Shown: one piece after another, positions 23,471 to 33,624 of the stretch
How positions within the stretch are numbered: position 1 is the first letter of the stretch
How the letters are laid out: each line of letters begins with the position of its first letter
Assembly: GCF_048128805.1 (NCBI RefSeq)
Contig: NC_136008.1
Coordinates: forward strand, 21,246,459-21,310,458
Reading direction: 5' to 3'
DNA from: Centroberyx gerrardi
Lineage: Eukaryota > Chordata > Actinopteri > Beryciformes > Berycidae
DNA: 64,000 nucleotides
Notes under the pieces: generated by a model
What the model saw: the letters and a program-made list of their open reading frames with translations, nothing else
Database searches by the model: none
What the model was told of the DNA's origin: nothing
Translations under genes and position numbers: made by a program

Positions 23471-24847
23471 CTGGGAACAAACAAACAAAGACTATTAAAA
23501 AGAAAGTGCCACTTGTCATATCAGAGCTTTGGATGAAAGACTGAAAACACATCACTTCTGTCCATAACTAAAGTAAGTTTACCCCTACATGAAAACTAAG
23601 TGTATTATGTATTTAATAATCACTACTGTGTGGATAAGTAAAATGCTTTTTCACACTCTGATATCAATGTAGTTCTCTTTTAATTGTTGAGCTTTTGGTC
23701 ACCTGGACTTTATCAGAGGATACAATAGAGAATAGGAGTGGGAATATAAGTAACACAGAGAGGTCAGAGAGGTGCACTCCTGTGTGTACCAGGACCTGAA
23801 TATAGACCAAATCACAATGTTTATTTACAAAAACCTTTGAGTAGAAAACCTGCATTATCTCTACATGGAATCTGTACAAAGTAGCAGGTGTAGCACACAA
23901 ATACAGGACAGAAAGACAAGAAAATGCTGGTGTTTGAGGATGTAGCTTGACTGTAGAGAGTGAGAAAGGAGTGGGATTTTTCTGATTTCCCATCCAAGAA
24001 GTGCAAAAGTGCACATATCCACACTTGCCGTCTAAACATGACCACTGGCTGTTAGATAGATCAATCACTCGCTGTCCAGGTACCACAGTTGCACTGATGA
24101 AAGTAACTTCCCTTTCTGTAGAGACGTTATGTTGTTTTATATTGTTTCCATGCCCAGACATGTAATAATTGTAAGATTCCAATATGTTGCATCATGTGTG
24201 CGAAGCATCACCAACGAACAGACCCAGGGTTTTTATTTAGATAGGTAGAGACGGTTGGTGTGTCACCCATCCCTGAGGTTTCAAGGTTCAGGCAGTGACA
24301 CAACAGGATCACCAATGGGTGTCATTCTGTATGTAGCAGTCCCAGTCAGCTGTGTCTAGGCTAAGAGTGTAACTGGACAGTTGGCTTGGCTGGCAGCTCA
24401 CAGCTCCTACCTGAACTCTTATTTCTCTTCTCCTTCCTCCTCTTATCTGTTTCTCCTCTCAGGTCTAGACTCTCCATCTCACCCTGACTTCTCTAAACTT
24501 CTCTTGATATGCAGAACAACAGAGTAATATAGTAGATGAGAGTTAACGCAGGAGCTAGCTGCAACATGTATATTTTCATAACAAGTCTAAGTGGCAGCTA
24601 GCTTGTCGGGTAGTTTGGTTGGCTAAATTAGCTAACGTTACACTCGGTAAAAGTGCAAGTTAATGAAGCGGACAGCTAGTTCTAACAGTTCTAACAACAC
24701 GTACACATGTGAAAAAAACGCATGAAAAATGACAATAGATATGTCCGATTAATTTCGTTTTTACTTTTATTATCCCTATACATCGTTGAACATGGTAATA
24801 ACTGCATAACTGACATATAAACGCTCAATATAGCCCCGTTTCCTTAC
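23471..24847 (-). other. BEN gene, first intron
   Basis: Spans from the non-coding first exon (donor GTAAGG at 24847-24842) to the acceptor at 23472-23471. It holds a 172-codon open frame on minus (24182-23664) with no recognisable domain or splice context, judged to be chance. Confidence 0.5.
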
Positions 24848-24925
24848 CTTGTTCGAATAGACCGCGCTACTGTCGCTTTAGCTACCCGGAAGTCATTTTT
24901 CCTGTCGTCATGACGTCACGTCGAT
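24848..24925 (-). promoter_or_regulatory. BEN gene core promoter and non-coding first exon
   Basis: The minus strand carries a consensus cAMP-response element TGACGTCA (24911-24918) and an ETS-type ACTTCCGG (24886-24893), both typical of TATA-less housekeeping promoters. The first exon ends at 24848 before GTAAGG. If transcription starts upstream of the ETS site, the leader holds a tiny upstream frame ending in MTSG-stop. Confidence 0.55.
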
Positions 24926-24947
24926 TCGGTCTGTGGAGTCACCATTA

Positions 24948-24960
24948 GGGAAATGTAGTT
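24948..24960 (-). promoter_or_regulatory. ZNF143/SBS-type promoter motif
   Basis: On the minus strand this reads AACTACATTTCCC, close to the ZNF143 (Staf) binding consensus ACTACAATTCCC. It lies about 35 bases upstream of the CRE of the BEN gene, a usual position for this motif. Confidence 0.5.
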
Positions 24961-25143
24961 TTTAGTTGTAGTTTCAATACAGGGACATTCCAGCTGGTTT
25001 CCATGTATTATTCCCCTATGTCTAAATGTCCATGCAATTAAATAGCGTTTTCCCTCCTGTATAAAGGTTGGGCGACCGAAAGCTCAGGAATTAGATGGAA
25101 ACTGTAGCGATAGTGGTAGTCCGCGGAAGACTTGTCTTTACTT

Positions 25144-25148
<5 letters not shown>

Positions 25149-25215
<67 letters not shown>
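25149..25215. repeat. GA microsatellite
   Basis: Pure GA run of about 67 bases. Confidence 0.95.
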
Positions 25216-25216
<1 letters not shown>

Positions 25217-25310
25217 AATGCAGCACTAAAACTTACCAGACTTGTAACATGAATCAGTAACTCACGCACGCTGCTGCTTCTCTGGCGACAACTTCCTTTT
25301 CTTACTATAA

Positions 25311-25316
25311 CACACA

Positions 25317-25367
<51 letters not shown>
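25311..25367. repeat. AC/AG compound microsatellite
   Basis: An AC run of about 24 bases passes directly into an AG run of about 32 bases. Confidence 0.95.
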
Positions 25368-25369
<2 letters not shown>

Positions 25370-25734
25370 AACATAGCAATAAAGAATAGTTGGCTCAGTT
25401 ACTTGACAGAGTGCAAACCTTAAAGGCACAATCTGTTTGTTTTTTTATTATTTACTTTATTTATTTGAACATATATATTTTGGCTATATGCACATACTGT
25501 AGATTATTGTTTCATGTATGGGTGGAAATAAGCTTTTTTTCTGACTCTATAAAGCATATGTCAACAAATGAAAAGTAGTTTAGTTAGTTAGTTAGGCTAC
25601 ATGCTTGCCAGCTGTGAGAGTCTTGGCAAGTAATGTCGCAAGTCGTCATAGATACAGAAAACACCTATATTAAATTCTATGCCTTCTTTCTATTCCTCCT
25701 TGCTGAATCCTGTTACTTTGGCTGCTGCGACAAC

Positions 25735-26510
25735 CTAATTTCTTGCCTGGTGTCCAGCCCCCATGAATTGCAGTCTTTAGCATTTTTAGCAAATTGTGTG
25801 TTGTGGTCAGATGAGACCAAAATTGAACTTTTTGGCCATGCACACCATTGGCATGTTTGCCGAAAGACGACAAGGAAAAGCAGCTGATACCCACAGTGAA
25901 ATATGATGGTGCATCATTGATGCTTTGAAGCTGTTCTGCTGCTAGTGGTCCAGAGGCTCTTAAGATCGAAGACATAATTAATTCCACTAAGGACCAGGAT
26001 ATTTTAGCCCAAAACCTGGTTGCCTCTGCCAGGAGGTTGAGACTTGGCAAGACAATGACCCCAAACATACATTAAAATCATCACAGAAATGGTTGTGGTA
26101 TGGTTATTGAAAACCTGTGGTCTTCTGAGGGCAGTCCACAAGCACAAACCTAAGAATATCAAGGATCTTGAAATGTTCTGCATGGAGGAGCGGTCCAACA
26201 TCCCTCCAAAAGTGTCCTCCAACCTTGTCAGACATTACAGGAAGAGGCTCAGTGCTGCTCTCCTCTCCAGGGAGGCTTCACCAAATATTAATCATAGGGC
26301 TGCCAATCACTTTGAAACCTATATTTGCAGAAAAAAACTATACAATACATACAATACTATACATATAAACTGTACTACTCAAACTTTTTGTCTTTGAAAA
26401 ATGATTGTATTAAAATAAAAGTATACGGCTCCCCAATATGTTTGAGTCCAAAATATGACTCATTGTATGAGTTGTTAAGGGTGCCAATAATTCTGGAGTT
26501 GACTGTATAT
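25735..26510 (+). mobile_element. Degenerate Tc1/mariner transposase and 3' end
   Basis: A plus-strand peptide fragment reads VLWSDETKIELFGHAHHW, which is the DDE-region signature of Tc1-like transposases. After a stop at 25885 further family-like pieces follow in shifted frames (DILAQNLVASARRLRLG, then a tail region at 26080-26290). The fragment ends with GTGCCAATAATTCTGGAGTT near 26480-26500, typical of a Tc1 terminus. It has stops and frameshifts and lacks the N-terminal half, so it is a dead copy. Confidence 0.75.
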
Positions 26511-26557
26511 ATATAGTCTCACTCCTCCTCTTGTGGATATGAGTTTATGTGTGTGCA

Positions 26558-26780
26558 TTAAAAAGAGCGATGGCAGAGGGGATAAAAGAGTCCTAGAGAT
26601 GGTCCTGAAGGGAGCAAAGTCAGATCGTTGTGCAGGGGGTCAAAGAGGATCTTGTTGGCTTTAGAGAGGGCCCTTCTCTCATAAATGTCACCCAGGCTGT
26701 CCTGTTGAACACCCAGGATCTTGCTGACAATGTTTATTGTCTTCCTGATCATGTTTTTTTTGGGCACCGTTTGTGTTCCC
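26558..26780 (-). mobile_element. LINE ORF2 C-terminal remnant
   Basis: The minus-strand frame reads KKNMIRKTINIVSKILGV, then a spacer, then SKANKILFDPLHNDLTLLPSG. This follows the tail pattern seen in fish non-LTR retrotransposon reverse transcriptases (IRK...KI.G...L.D.Y..R...KA..I..D..HP....F.LLPSG). Short, truncated and inactive. Confidence 0.6.
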
Positions 26781-26994
26781 AAACCAGCAAAAATGACTGA
26801 AGAGGAAACAGAGAGGGACTGAAATCCCACTGCAAAAAACAAATTTAGTGTTGCATTGCAATCAGTCCATGTCAGTCAATTTCTTTCATTTATTGTGAAT
26901 TGATGCAATGTAAAATGAAAAAAAAATATCATACAGGAATTGCATGTCGTTATCATGTGAAGACCTTGTAACTCCAACTTGATTTGACAACTGA

Positions 26995-27170
26995 TTTTCA
27001 TGTTGTAACTTCAGTTGAAGGATTACATGCTGCTCTATGGGTTGAATACATTCTATGACTCTTGGTGCTTATGAAACCCTTTCAAAACCCATTGGAAATC
27101 TGAAAAATGTATGATGGTCAAGCTAAAAAACAAGGCTGTTTTTCTTAGTTCCTGAAAAGTTGATATTTAG
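26995..27170 (+). repeat. Dispersed repeat, copy B
   Basis: Second copy of the element at 12653-12825, same orientation. Confidence 0.65.
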
Positions 27171-27356
27171 GAGATACAAGGTTTTCACCTGACAGACAAT
27201 ATTTTAAATGTTGTATTTGAAATCACTACATTAAATTATTATTCACATGAGAGGTTTGCAGAGGTTTAACAAGACATAAGAACAGTAAGGATACAGAATG
27301 CATCGCCATCGTCTCGCCACACGATCCAGGCAACTGTTATAACAGAGACTGAAACA

Positions 27357-27415
<59 letters not shown>
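27357..27415. repeat. AC microsatellite
   Basis: Pure AC run of about 58 bases. Confidence 0.95.
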
Positions 27416-27417
<2 letters not shown>

Positions 27418-27682
27418 AACATACAGAGAAACAAACATATGGATGACAAGGCATCAGCAGTTGGGGCAATCAAAATGCAAACAAAAAAAATCTCCAAAAC
27501 TAATTTGGTAAAATCCTATTGTGCCATAAGTAATTACAAATTATGAAGTTTTGACACCACACTCCAATGGCCACAGATCTTCTGGAAAATTAGAAAGGAA
27601 AGACAAAATGAAGAAGTGAGACTTTTGTTTTCAGGAACACTATTTTATATTAAAATAGCTAGAGTGAGACTGCTATGTAGGG

Positions 27683-27685
<3 letters not shown>

Positions 27686-27714
<29 letters not shown>
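27686..27714. repeat. GT microsatellite
   Basis: Pure GT run of about 29 bases. Confidence 0.9.
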
Positions 27715-27718
<4 letters not shown>

Positions 27719-28107
27719 AGCTGATCAGTTTGGCTACAGGGACTGAACATCGCTGAAGGTTTTCAATGTCAGGAGACTCTGCAGGTTGGAGTTCAGGGAA
27801 CATTAGAAACACAACAGAGAAGAGAGAGTACAACACATTATTATCTTTTCAGAGAGAAATCAGAGACTGTGTTTTGTCTGCAGTCCCTCAAGGTGTTGAC
27901 ACCGGTGGTCAAGAGAAACACAGTTGGTTATTCTATTCTCTGTTTACAGATAATGTAGTGAAACTAATAGAAAGAAGAAATACATCGGCCCTCTTTAAAC
28001 TAAATATTTAGGGTTTATATTCAGGGGATATTATAGAAAGAAGTGATGGATATGGTCATTTTTCTATCAAATAATGCAACATTAGGCAAGATGGGGAAGT
28101 ATTTTAC

Positions 28108-28110
<3 letters not shown>

Positions 28111-28141
<31 letters not shown>
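28111..28141. repeat. TG microsatellite
   Basis: Pure TG run of about 31 bases. Confidence 0.9.
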
Positions 28142-28143
<2 letters not shown>

Positions 28144-28204
28144 AGGGATACAAAGTTTAGTCAGGTGTTATGGGAGGGCAAAAGGACAAAGAATAAATAA
28201 TCAG

Positions 28205-28268
28205 CTGCTATCTGCTCAGTGGGTTGAGCATTGCACTAATACTGCCAGGGTTTTGATTCCCTGGGTCC
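28205..28268 (+). mobile_element. tRNA-like SINE fragment
   Basis: Has an A-box-like GTGGGTTGAGCATTGC and a degenerate B-box GGGTTTTGATTCC, with the anticodon position reading CACTAATACTG. The TCG core of the B-box is changed to TTG, so it is an old derivative, not a gene. Confidence 0.45.
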
Positions 28269-28782
28269 ATCATACATAGCTGCAGCCACCAAATGGCATG
28301 TAGGTTACAAGTAAATGAAAGAACATTAATGAAAATCATTTCACATGTATTTAATCATAATTGTTATTTCTTTTTCTTCCTTGTGGTCCTCACATATCTA
28401 ACAAGAAGGCTAAAGGTGTTTTCACTTTCAAATTCATTAATGTATTGGATATATTTACTCTAAATCTAGGACTTTTATTTCTTCCATTTGCCCCAAATTC
28501 TCTCTCTGAGCCACAATTTTCTTTGGTGATTTAAAAAAAATTAATTAAATTCATTTAATTTAAGTTTCCTAATTTCTGATTTTCATCCCAGAAATGTACC
28601 AGATTCCCTGGCTCATGTGTTACCTGCTTATGAGGAGCATGCCTGCAGCCTACTCTCATTGGTTTTGAATAATCACTATGAGGGGTCAAGTGCAGACTGA
28701 CAGGTATTTATGAGGGTGTTTTCAGCATTATCAAACAAGAGATATAGACCTGTCCCCCCTTTTCAGTGCCAAATGTAAAAAT

Positions 28783-29030
28783 GGTTATCAAAAGTGTACG
28801 CACCTTCTCAAATGTTCTTATTTTTATTGCCTTGAGGCCTCAAATGAAAACCCATTGAATCACTTTTTTCCCCCATTTTAATTTGGATAGTAGCTACTGC
28901 TCAGCAAAGCCAAGGTGAAAACTGAACGCAGCTCACTTCTGACAATGCATTAAAAATGGAAAAATACAACTCCTTGTTTGCATAAATGTGCTCACCCCTT
29001 ATAATTGGGGGTTGTAACTGTGTTAAGACT
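28783..29030 (+). mobile_element. Tc1/mariner-type element, non-coding end fragment B
   Basis: Same sequence class and orientation as 16882-17165, starting GTTATCAAAAGTGTACGCAC and sharing GCCTTGAGGCCTCAAATGA and GTGCTCACC. Confidence 0.5.
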
Positions 29031-29887
29031 TAATTAATCACAATCCAAAACATGCACAAAGCTAATTTGCATTAATATACTGTACATCTATACATTTCTA
29101 TATATTCTGCACAGATTATGTCAATTTCTTACATAGTTGGCCTGGCTTGCACTGTTGGTCACTTCTGTTCATATGTTACCCCCCTCTGTGAGTCTGAATG
29201 CAGATGGATAATGACACACATCCTGCACATACACCCTTGAAATGGACTGTATACTTGTGTGAATTGAATGACTGCAAAGACAGTTGTATCTGCAGAATGA
29301 AAGCCAAAGATGCTCCTTCTCTTTACCTTAATGTCTTGTATTACCATTCTTTGCTATTTCTATCTGTATCCTAGTCTTAATTTATTGATTTTTGACCTAG
29401 ATTCTGCTGCTTCAATGCAATTTCCTATGACAAGATAGTTGAAGTTTCATCTTATTTCATTCCATCTCAAAAACAAAACTGAACTGGGTAAAAGAAAGAA
29501 AATGGTATAGGCTATTAAAAACAAAATGCATGAATGAGAAGTTAGGAAAATAAAGTGAAAACAGACCTAATTCAGAAAATGAAATCAGATGGAAACTGTG
29601 TGAGGTAGTGAGTGGGAGTGTGTGTTTGTTTCTATTCCTAGGGGAGTAGGAGTTTAAGGTCATGCTGAGGGAAAGAATGGCCACAAGCACCAACTCCAGG
29701 GATAGGGATGTTTGAGACTGAAGGTTATCTCTAGCATGTAGCGACTCACAGGCTAGTCCGGATTATCCAAGTTTACCCCAAGGGCAATTCTGTTCGACCT
29801 TGTACACTGTACAAGTTGTACACTGTCAAGTAGCCTGCCCATCCATTCAAGTGCACACTCCATCAGATAGGTTGTGAGAACCATATT
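29031..29887. other. AT-rich intergenic DNA
   Basis: No gene, RNA or clear repeat seen. The frames at 29159-29347 and 29457-29693 are short and featureless. Confidence 0.45.
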
Positions 29888-29891
29888 AAAA

Positions 29892-29953
<62 letters not shown>

Positions 29954-29991
29954 CGGTATCTATCTATCTATCCATCCATCCATCCATCCAT
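29888..29991. repeat. ATCT/ATCC tetranucleotide microsatellite
   Basis: About twenty ATCT units interrupted once by ACGGT and ending in CATC units. Confidence 0.95.
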
Positions 29992-30023
29992 CGTTGGAGA
30001 AAAAAACGATAGCAGCAATAAAA

Positions 30024-30036
30024 ACTACCATTCCCA
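30024..30036 (+). promoter_or_regulatory. ZNF143/SBS-like motif, probable fbxl4 promoter
   Basis: ACTACCATTCCCA differs by one base from the ZNF143 (Staf) core ACTACAATTCCCA. It lies in a GC-richer patch (30020-30190) about 3 kb upstream of the fbxl4 coding start. The fbxl4 first exon and transcription start cannot be fixed from sequence alone. Confidence 0.35.
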
Positions 30037-30039
30037 TAA

Positions 30040-31210
30040 TTCTAAGGTTTAAAAAGAATGCGTCTGACCGGATGTTGATAGTTCAATGTACGGAACTGAT
30101 GCTGCCTTTTAATGTCTCCTCGTAACTCCTAGCTCCGAGATCAGCAGTCGTAAAAACGCTCTTGTTCGCGCATTCAAGTGCTTTTTGGACGAAAATAACA
30201 GCAAATCTGACAAGTAACAAAAGCATTTTTTGGCTACTGTTGTTTTACTTGAGAAATGAAGGGGCACAGGCTTGTTTTGTGCTGCAGCAGTACAATGAAG
30301 AGGAGAAAATGCGCATCAGGCATGTGCTTGATGTAATTTTTTTTTTTATTTATTAGCCAGAATTTATTAGCCTGGTCGCATTACTTTTACCATAATTGTG
30401 AACACGGCACTTCAATGTTCCTGGTCGTATTTACCAGTTTGTTGACTTGTTCATGTGTGCTGAAGTTGTAATTGCCATTTTTCCGACAGTTCAGTAATGC
30501 ACCATGAGCTAAACATCCTGAATGTGGTTTCGTGGTTGAAATATCCTACAAATGGGAAGAAGAGGGTTGCGGAATATAAATGAATGGATATATCGACCTA
30601 CGTTTACCGTAAATTTAACTGATGTTTTATCTTTCTGGATTGTGTAGTTCTGCAAAGCTAGTTCAGTTAAGCTATACTAAACTAGTCAGATCACAATTCG
30701 ATGTTTTGACAGCTCAGCTGCTCTGTAGGCTAGCTAGCTAACATTGTTAGCTAACTAACAACAGCTAACCTAACGACAACAGCAGTGGGTTCAGATGCCA
30801 AGCTGGAGGAGGCAGCTTACCTTTGTACCTACTGCAGAAAGCAACCATTTTCCATGCATGTCAGCTAGCTTACATTCGTGTTTATGTAATACAAATGCCT
30901 TTGATCCTTTTTGGATAATGTTACTTTAGTAGGGCAGTTTGCTAGAGAGCGTCCTCGGCCCACGGAGAAAGACAGAGGGGAGATGGGATTTGACAATATA
31001 ATACTTTTTATTACCCGCATGATTGATTAGCTATACTAGTCTTTAACGCTTTAACGTCAGTCTTAATGTGTTTTCTCTCTGGTACGAAGATAATTCAAGC
31101 CAAAACTCCATTCAAAATATGTCACTTTAATGACGCCATGTTTACTGGCAGATGTACATGTTGGAGCGTGATTTAAGGCCTTTTCTAAATCGATAGGGTG
31201 TACCGGTAAA
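30040..31210 (+). other. Probable fbxl4 non-coding first exon and first intron region
   Basis: A non-coding first exon is expected here, because the first coding exon is preceded by a clean acceptor at 32981-32984. Several weak donors exist and I cannot choose one. No other gene seen. Confidence 0.3.
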
Positions 31211-31214
31211 GTCG

Positions 31215-31415
31215 GCATATAACGAAATTATTCACCAATCTGCACTTATTTAAATAAAATGTCCAATTTTAGAATTGGTTTACACTGGTTGCTACCGCCC
31301 ACCACTGTATTTTGATGGAAGAACATTATGGGAATAACGGGTGAACACATTCTTAAAGTTGAAGTTTTATTGAGATAAGATACTGCTTGTTGTGTTGGAT
31401 GTATGCCGAAGCGAA
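31215..31415 (+). mobile_element. Foldback MITE, copy B
   Basis: Related to 18272-18494. It shares CACTTATTTAAATAAAAT, TTTTAGAATTGGTTTACACT and the reverse-strand arm containing GTTGAAGTTTTATT and GTGTTGGATGTATGCC. It lies in the fbxl4 upstream intron. Confidence 0.55.
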
Positions 31416-32984
31416 GAATGCATCCTAACTAATCGTAAAATGTGTTAATTCGTGTTCTACCAGTTATGTACCTATGCCGATAAGCAAGGCAAAATGAAAC
31501 TGACAGTTGTTTCAATCGGGTTTGGTGTGAGTTTCTCTTCATGCAGGAGAGAGTCTAGGTGCAAATTCTCACAGCTGCCGTCAATCTTTGTGATTTGGAG
31601 ACAGCACAGTAGTTGGATTTTCTCTGAACAAGGAAGCTATCCTTTATGATTCCCAATGCAAATTCAATGAAAGGGATGTGTGGTGTCTGTATGAGGCCTA
31701 CCTATTTTGCATGTGTATTCTTATCTACATTATAGGTAATCATTGAATCTGATGTAACATCAGTTAAATCCAGGAGGTTTTACAGACTCAGTGAAATGAG
31801 TTGGAAAAGTGTTACGTCCTTCAAATTGTCCCAAGACCCTGCATAGCTCTCACAAGTCCTGGAGCACTAGACATGCAAGATCATGCTGCATTGTCACTAA
31901 AAACCTCAAGAGTATTTAATGATATTGGGTGTTGACGTCGAGTTTGACTTTAACGGTTTGGATCTGATATGCTAACGATGTCTCCATGTTTTGCCATGCA
32001 TGACTCACCTCCAGTGTGTTATCATCAGGACTGGTCCTTAATAGGAATATGTCTGTTGCCATCATGTGCAAGCAGCACTGTAGGCTAGGTAATGGTGATA
32101 GAGTAGCTGTAGATAGGCTGTATTAGCTTGATTTTCATTAATGCTACTTTTGTTTCCTAAGTTGTATTTCTACCTATGGCAGGCAGCCACGTTCCCCTCA
32201 ATAAGCTTGCGCAACCACTCTCCCAACTTCATCACAATTGTTTCACATTCCATTTAAAATATTAACAGATTTATCTTTAGATTCCCTAAGTTTTTGTCCT
32301 CTGAAAGTATTCCTGTAAGTACTCGCAAATTAAGGCACAAATGAATGTCTCCTCATTGGGAAGTCCCTGTTGAAACCCTTTCAGAGAACAATAGCTTGCC
32401 AAGTTAAGATAAATAAGTACATTAAAGTCTGTCAGCATTTCCAATCAACTGAGAAACAACTGTTGTGAAATTGCAGTAGGAATATCGTTGCAGGGATTGA
32501 GGGGAACGTAGTTTTCCTTCACAACAGTAGACATAGCATTGGTTATGATATGCAAGCTATATCTACAGTCACCATGGCTAGAGATAGGGCTACCAAGCAG
32601 CTGCTTGGCCCAGTTGATACAGATAAGATGAGGAGCTGGTGATGTACATTCACTTAAACAGTATTAGATTATAAAATTAAATTCTGTTGAACCCCCTCAC
32701 AAAAATAGTGTTGCTTTTGTTTTGATGAAACCTTGTTGGCATAATTTGGCTAGGTTCTCCATCCAAAGAGTCTTCCATGATGTTCTCTTAAAATGAAGCA
32801 CTGTCCTTCATATTATATTGTTCCCTTTTAATCTGTTTTTATGAAATAGCAAAGACAGGTAAAAGGATACAGAATTGTCTAGCTTTTATGAGGACCCAGC
32901 AGGAGTCTGACTCTGAAGCATCTCAGATCTTGCCGTCTTGCTGTTCTCACTCTTGTATGTGTTTGTCTCTTGTCTAACCTACAG
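31416..32984 (+). other. fbxl4 upstream intron, 3' part
   Basis: AT-rich intronic sequence without repeats that I can name. It ends in the polypyrimidine tract and acceptor TGTCTAACCTACAG. Confidence 0.5.
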
Positions 32985-33127
32985 GTCATGCATGCAGCTG
33001 GGCCTCTAGCCTGCGCTTTGTAGCCTCCGACCCTTGAGCCAGCGTGCTTCCAGTAGGTGGAGGCTGCTCTCTTCCTCCTTCTAGCCCCCCTTTCCCCCCT
33101 CTGCCCCCCTCTGCCCCAGAGTTCCCT
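32985..33127 (+). other. fbxl4 5' UTR with an 11-codon upstream ORF
   Basis: Exonic leader between the acceptor at 32984 and the start codon. An upstream frame starts at ATG 32988 and reads MHAAGPLACAL before TAG (33021-33023). A later in-frame TGA at 33035 closes the main frame upstream of the start. Confidence 0.6.
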
Positions 33128-33624
33128 ATGCTAACCCTGCTGAGCATGTTTTACTATATCTGTCTGCGGCGACGCTCCAGGAGCGGGACTCGCGGCGAGG
33201 CGCTGACCAGTCGGCGGGCCGTGGAGTCCGGCCAGCGGGCGGTTCTGCCGGTCAGCGTGGAGGTGAAGCAGTATGCCAAGGAGGTTCTGGACTTCAGCTC
33301 CCACTACGGCAGCGAGAACAGCATGTCCTACACCATGTGGAACCTGGCCGGGGTGCCCAACGTCTACCCCAGCTCTGGGGACTTCACCCAGACTGCCGTG
33401 TTCAGAGCTTACGGGACCTGGTGGGAACAGTGTGCCAGCGCCCCACCGCCTTTCCGCCGCACACCTAAAGGCTTCCACAGCCAGGATTATATTGAGCTGG
33501 CCTTCGAGGAGCCCGTCTACCCCACGGCGGTGGAGGTGCTGGAGACCTACTACCCCGGGGCCATCGTCCAGATCCTGGCCTGCTCCCTCAACCCCTTCTC
33601 CCAGAACCCACCTACTGATGTCAG
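33128..33624 (+). CDS. fbxl4 coding exon 1
   Basis: Residues 1-165 plus two bases. Donor CAG/GTAAAG. Encodes the N-terminal basic segment and most of the discoidin-like domain. Confidence 0.96.

Noticed and set aside
25038-25374. Leu-Ser repeat frames
   Set aside because: Translations of GA and AC microsatellites.
20994-28268. Working tRNA genes
   Set aside because: The two tRNA-like pieces (20994-21062 and 28205-28268) lack a paired acceptor stem and have altered boxes, so they are SINE or pseudogene remnants.
33044-33127. fbxl4 start at GTG 33044
   Set aside because: Not an ATG. An in-frame stop at 33035 lies just before, and the Pro-rich peptide is leader sequence apart from the final SAPEFP.
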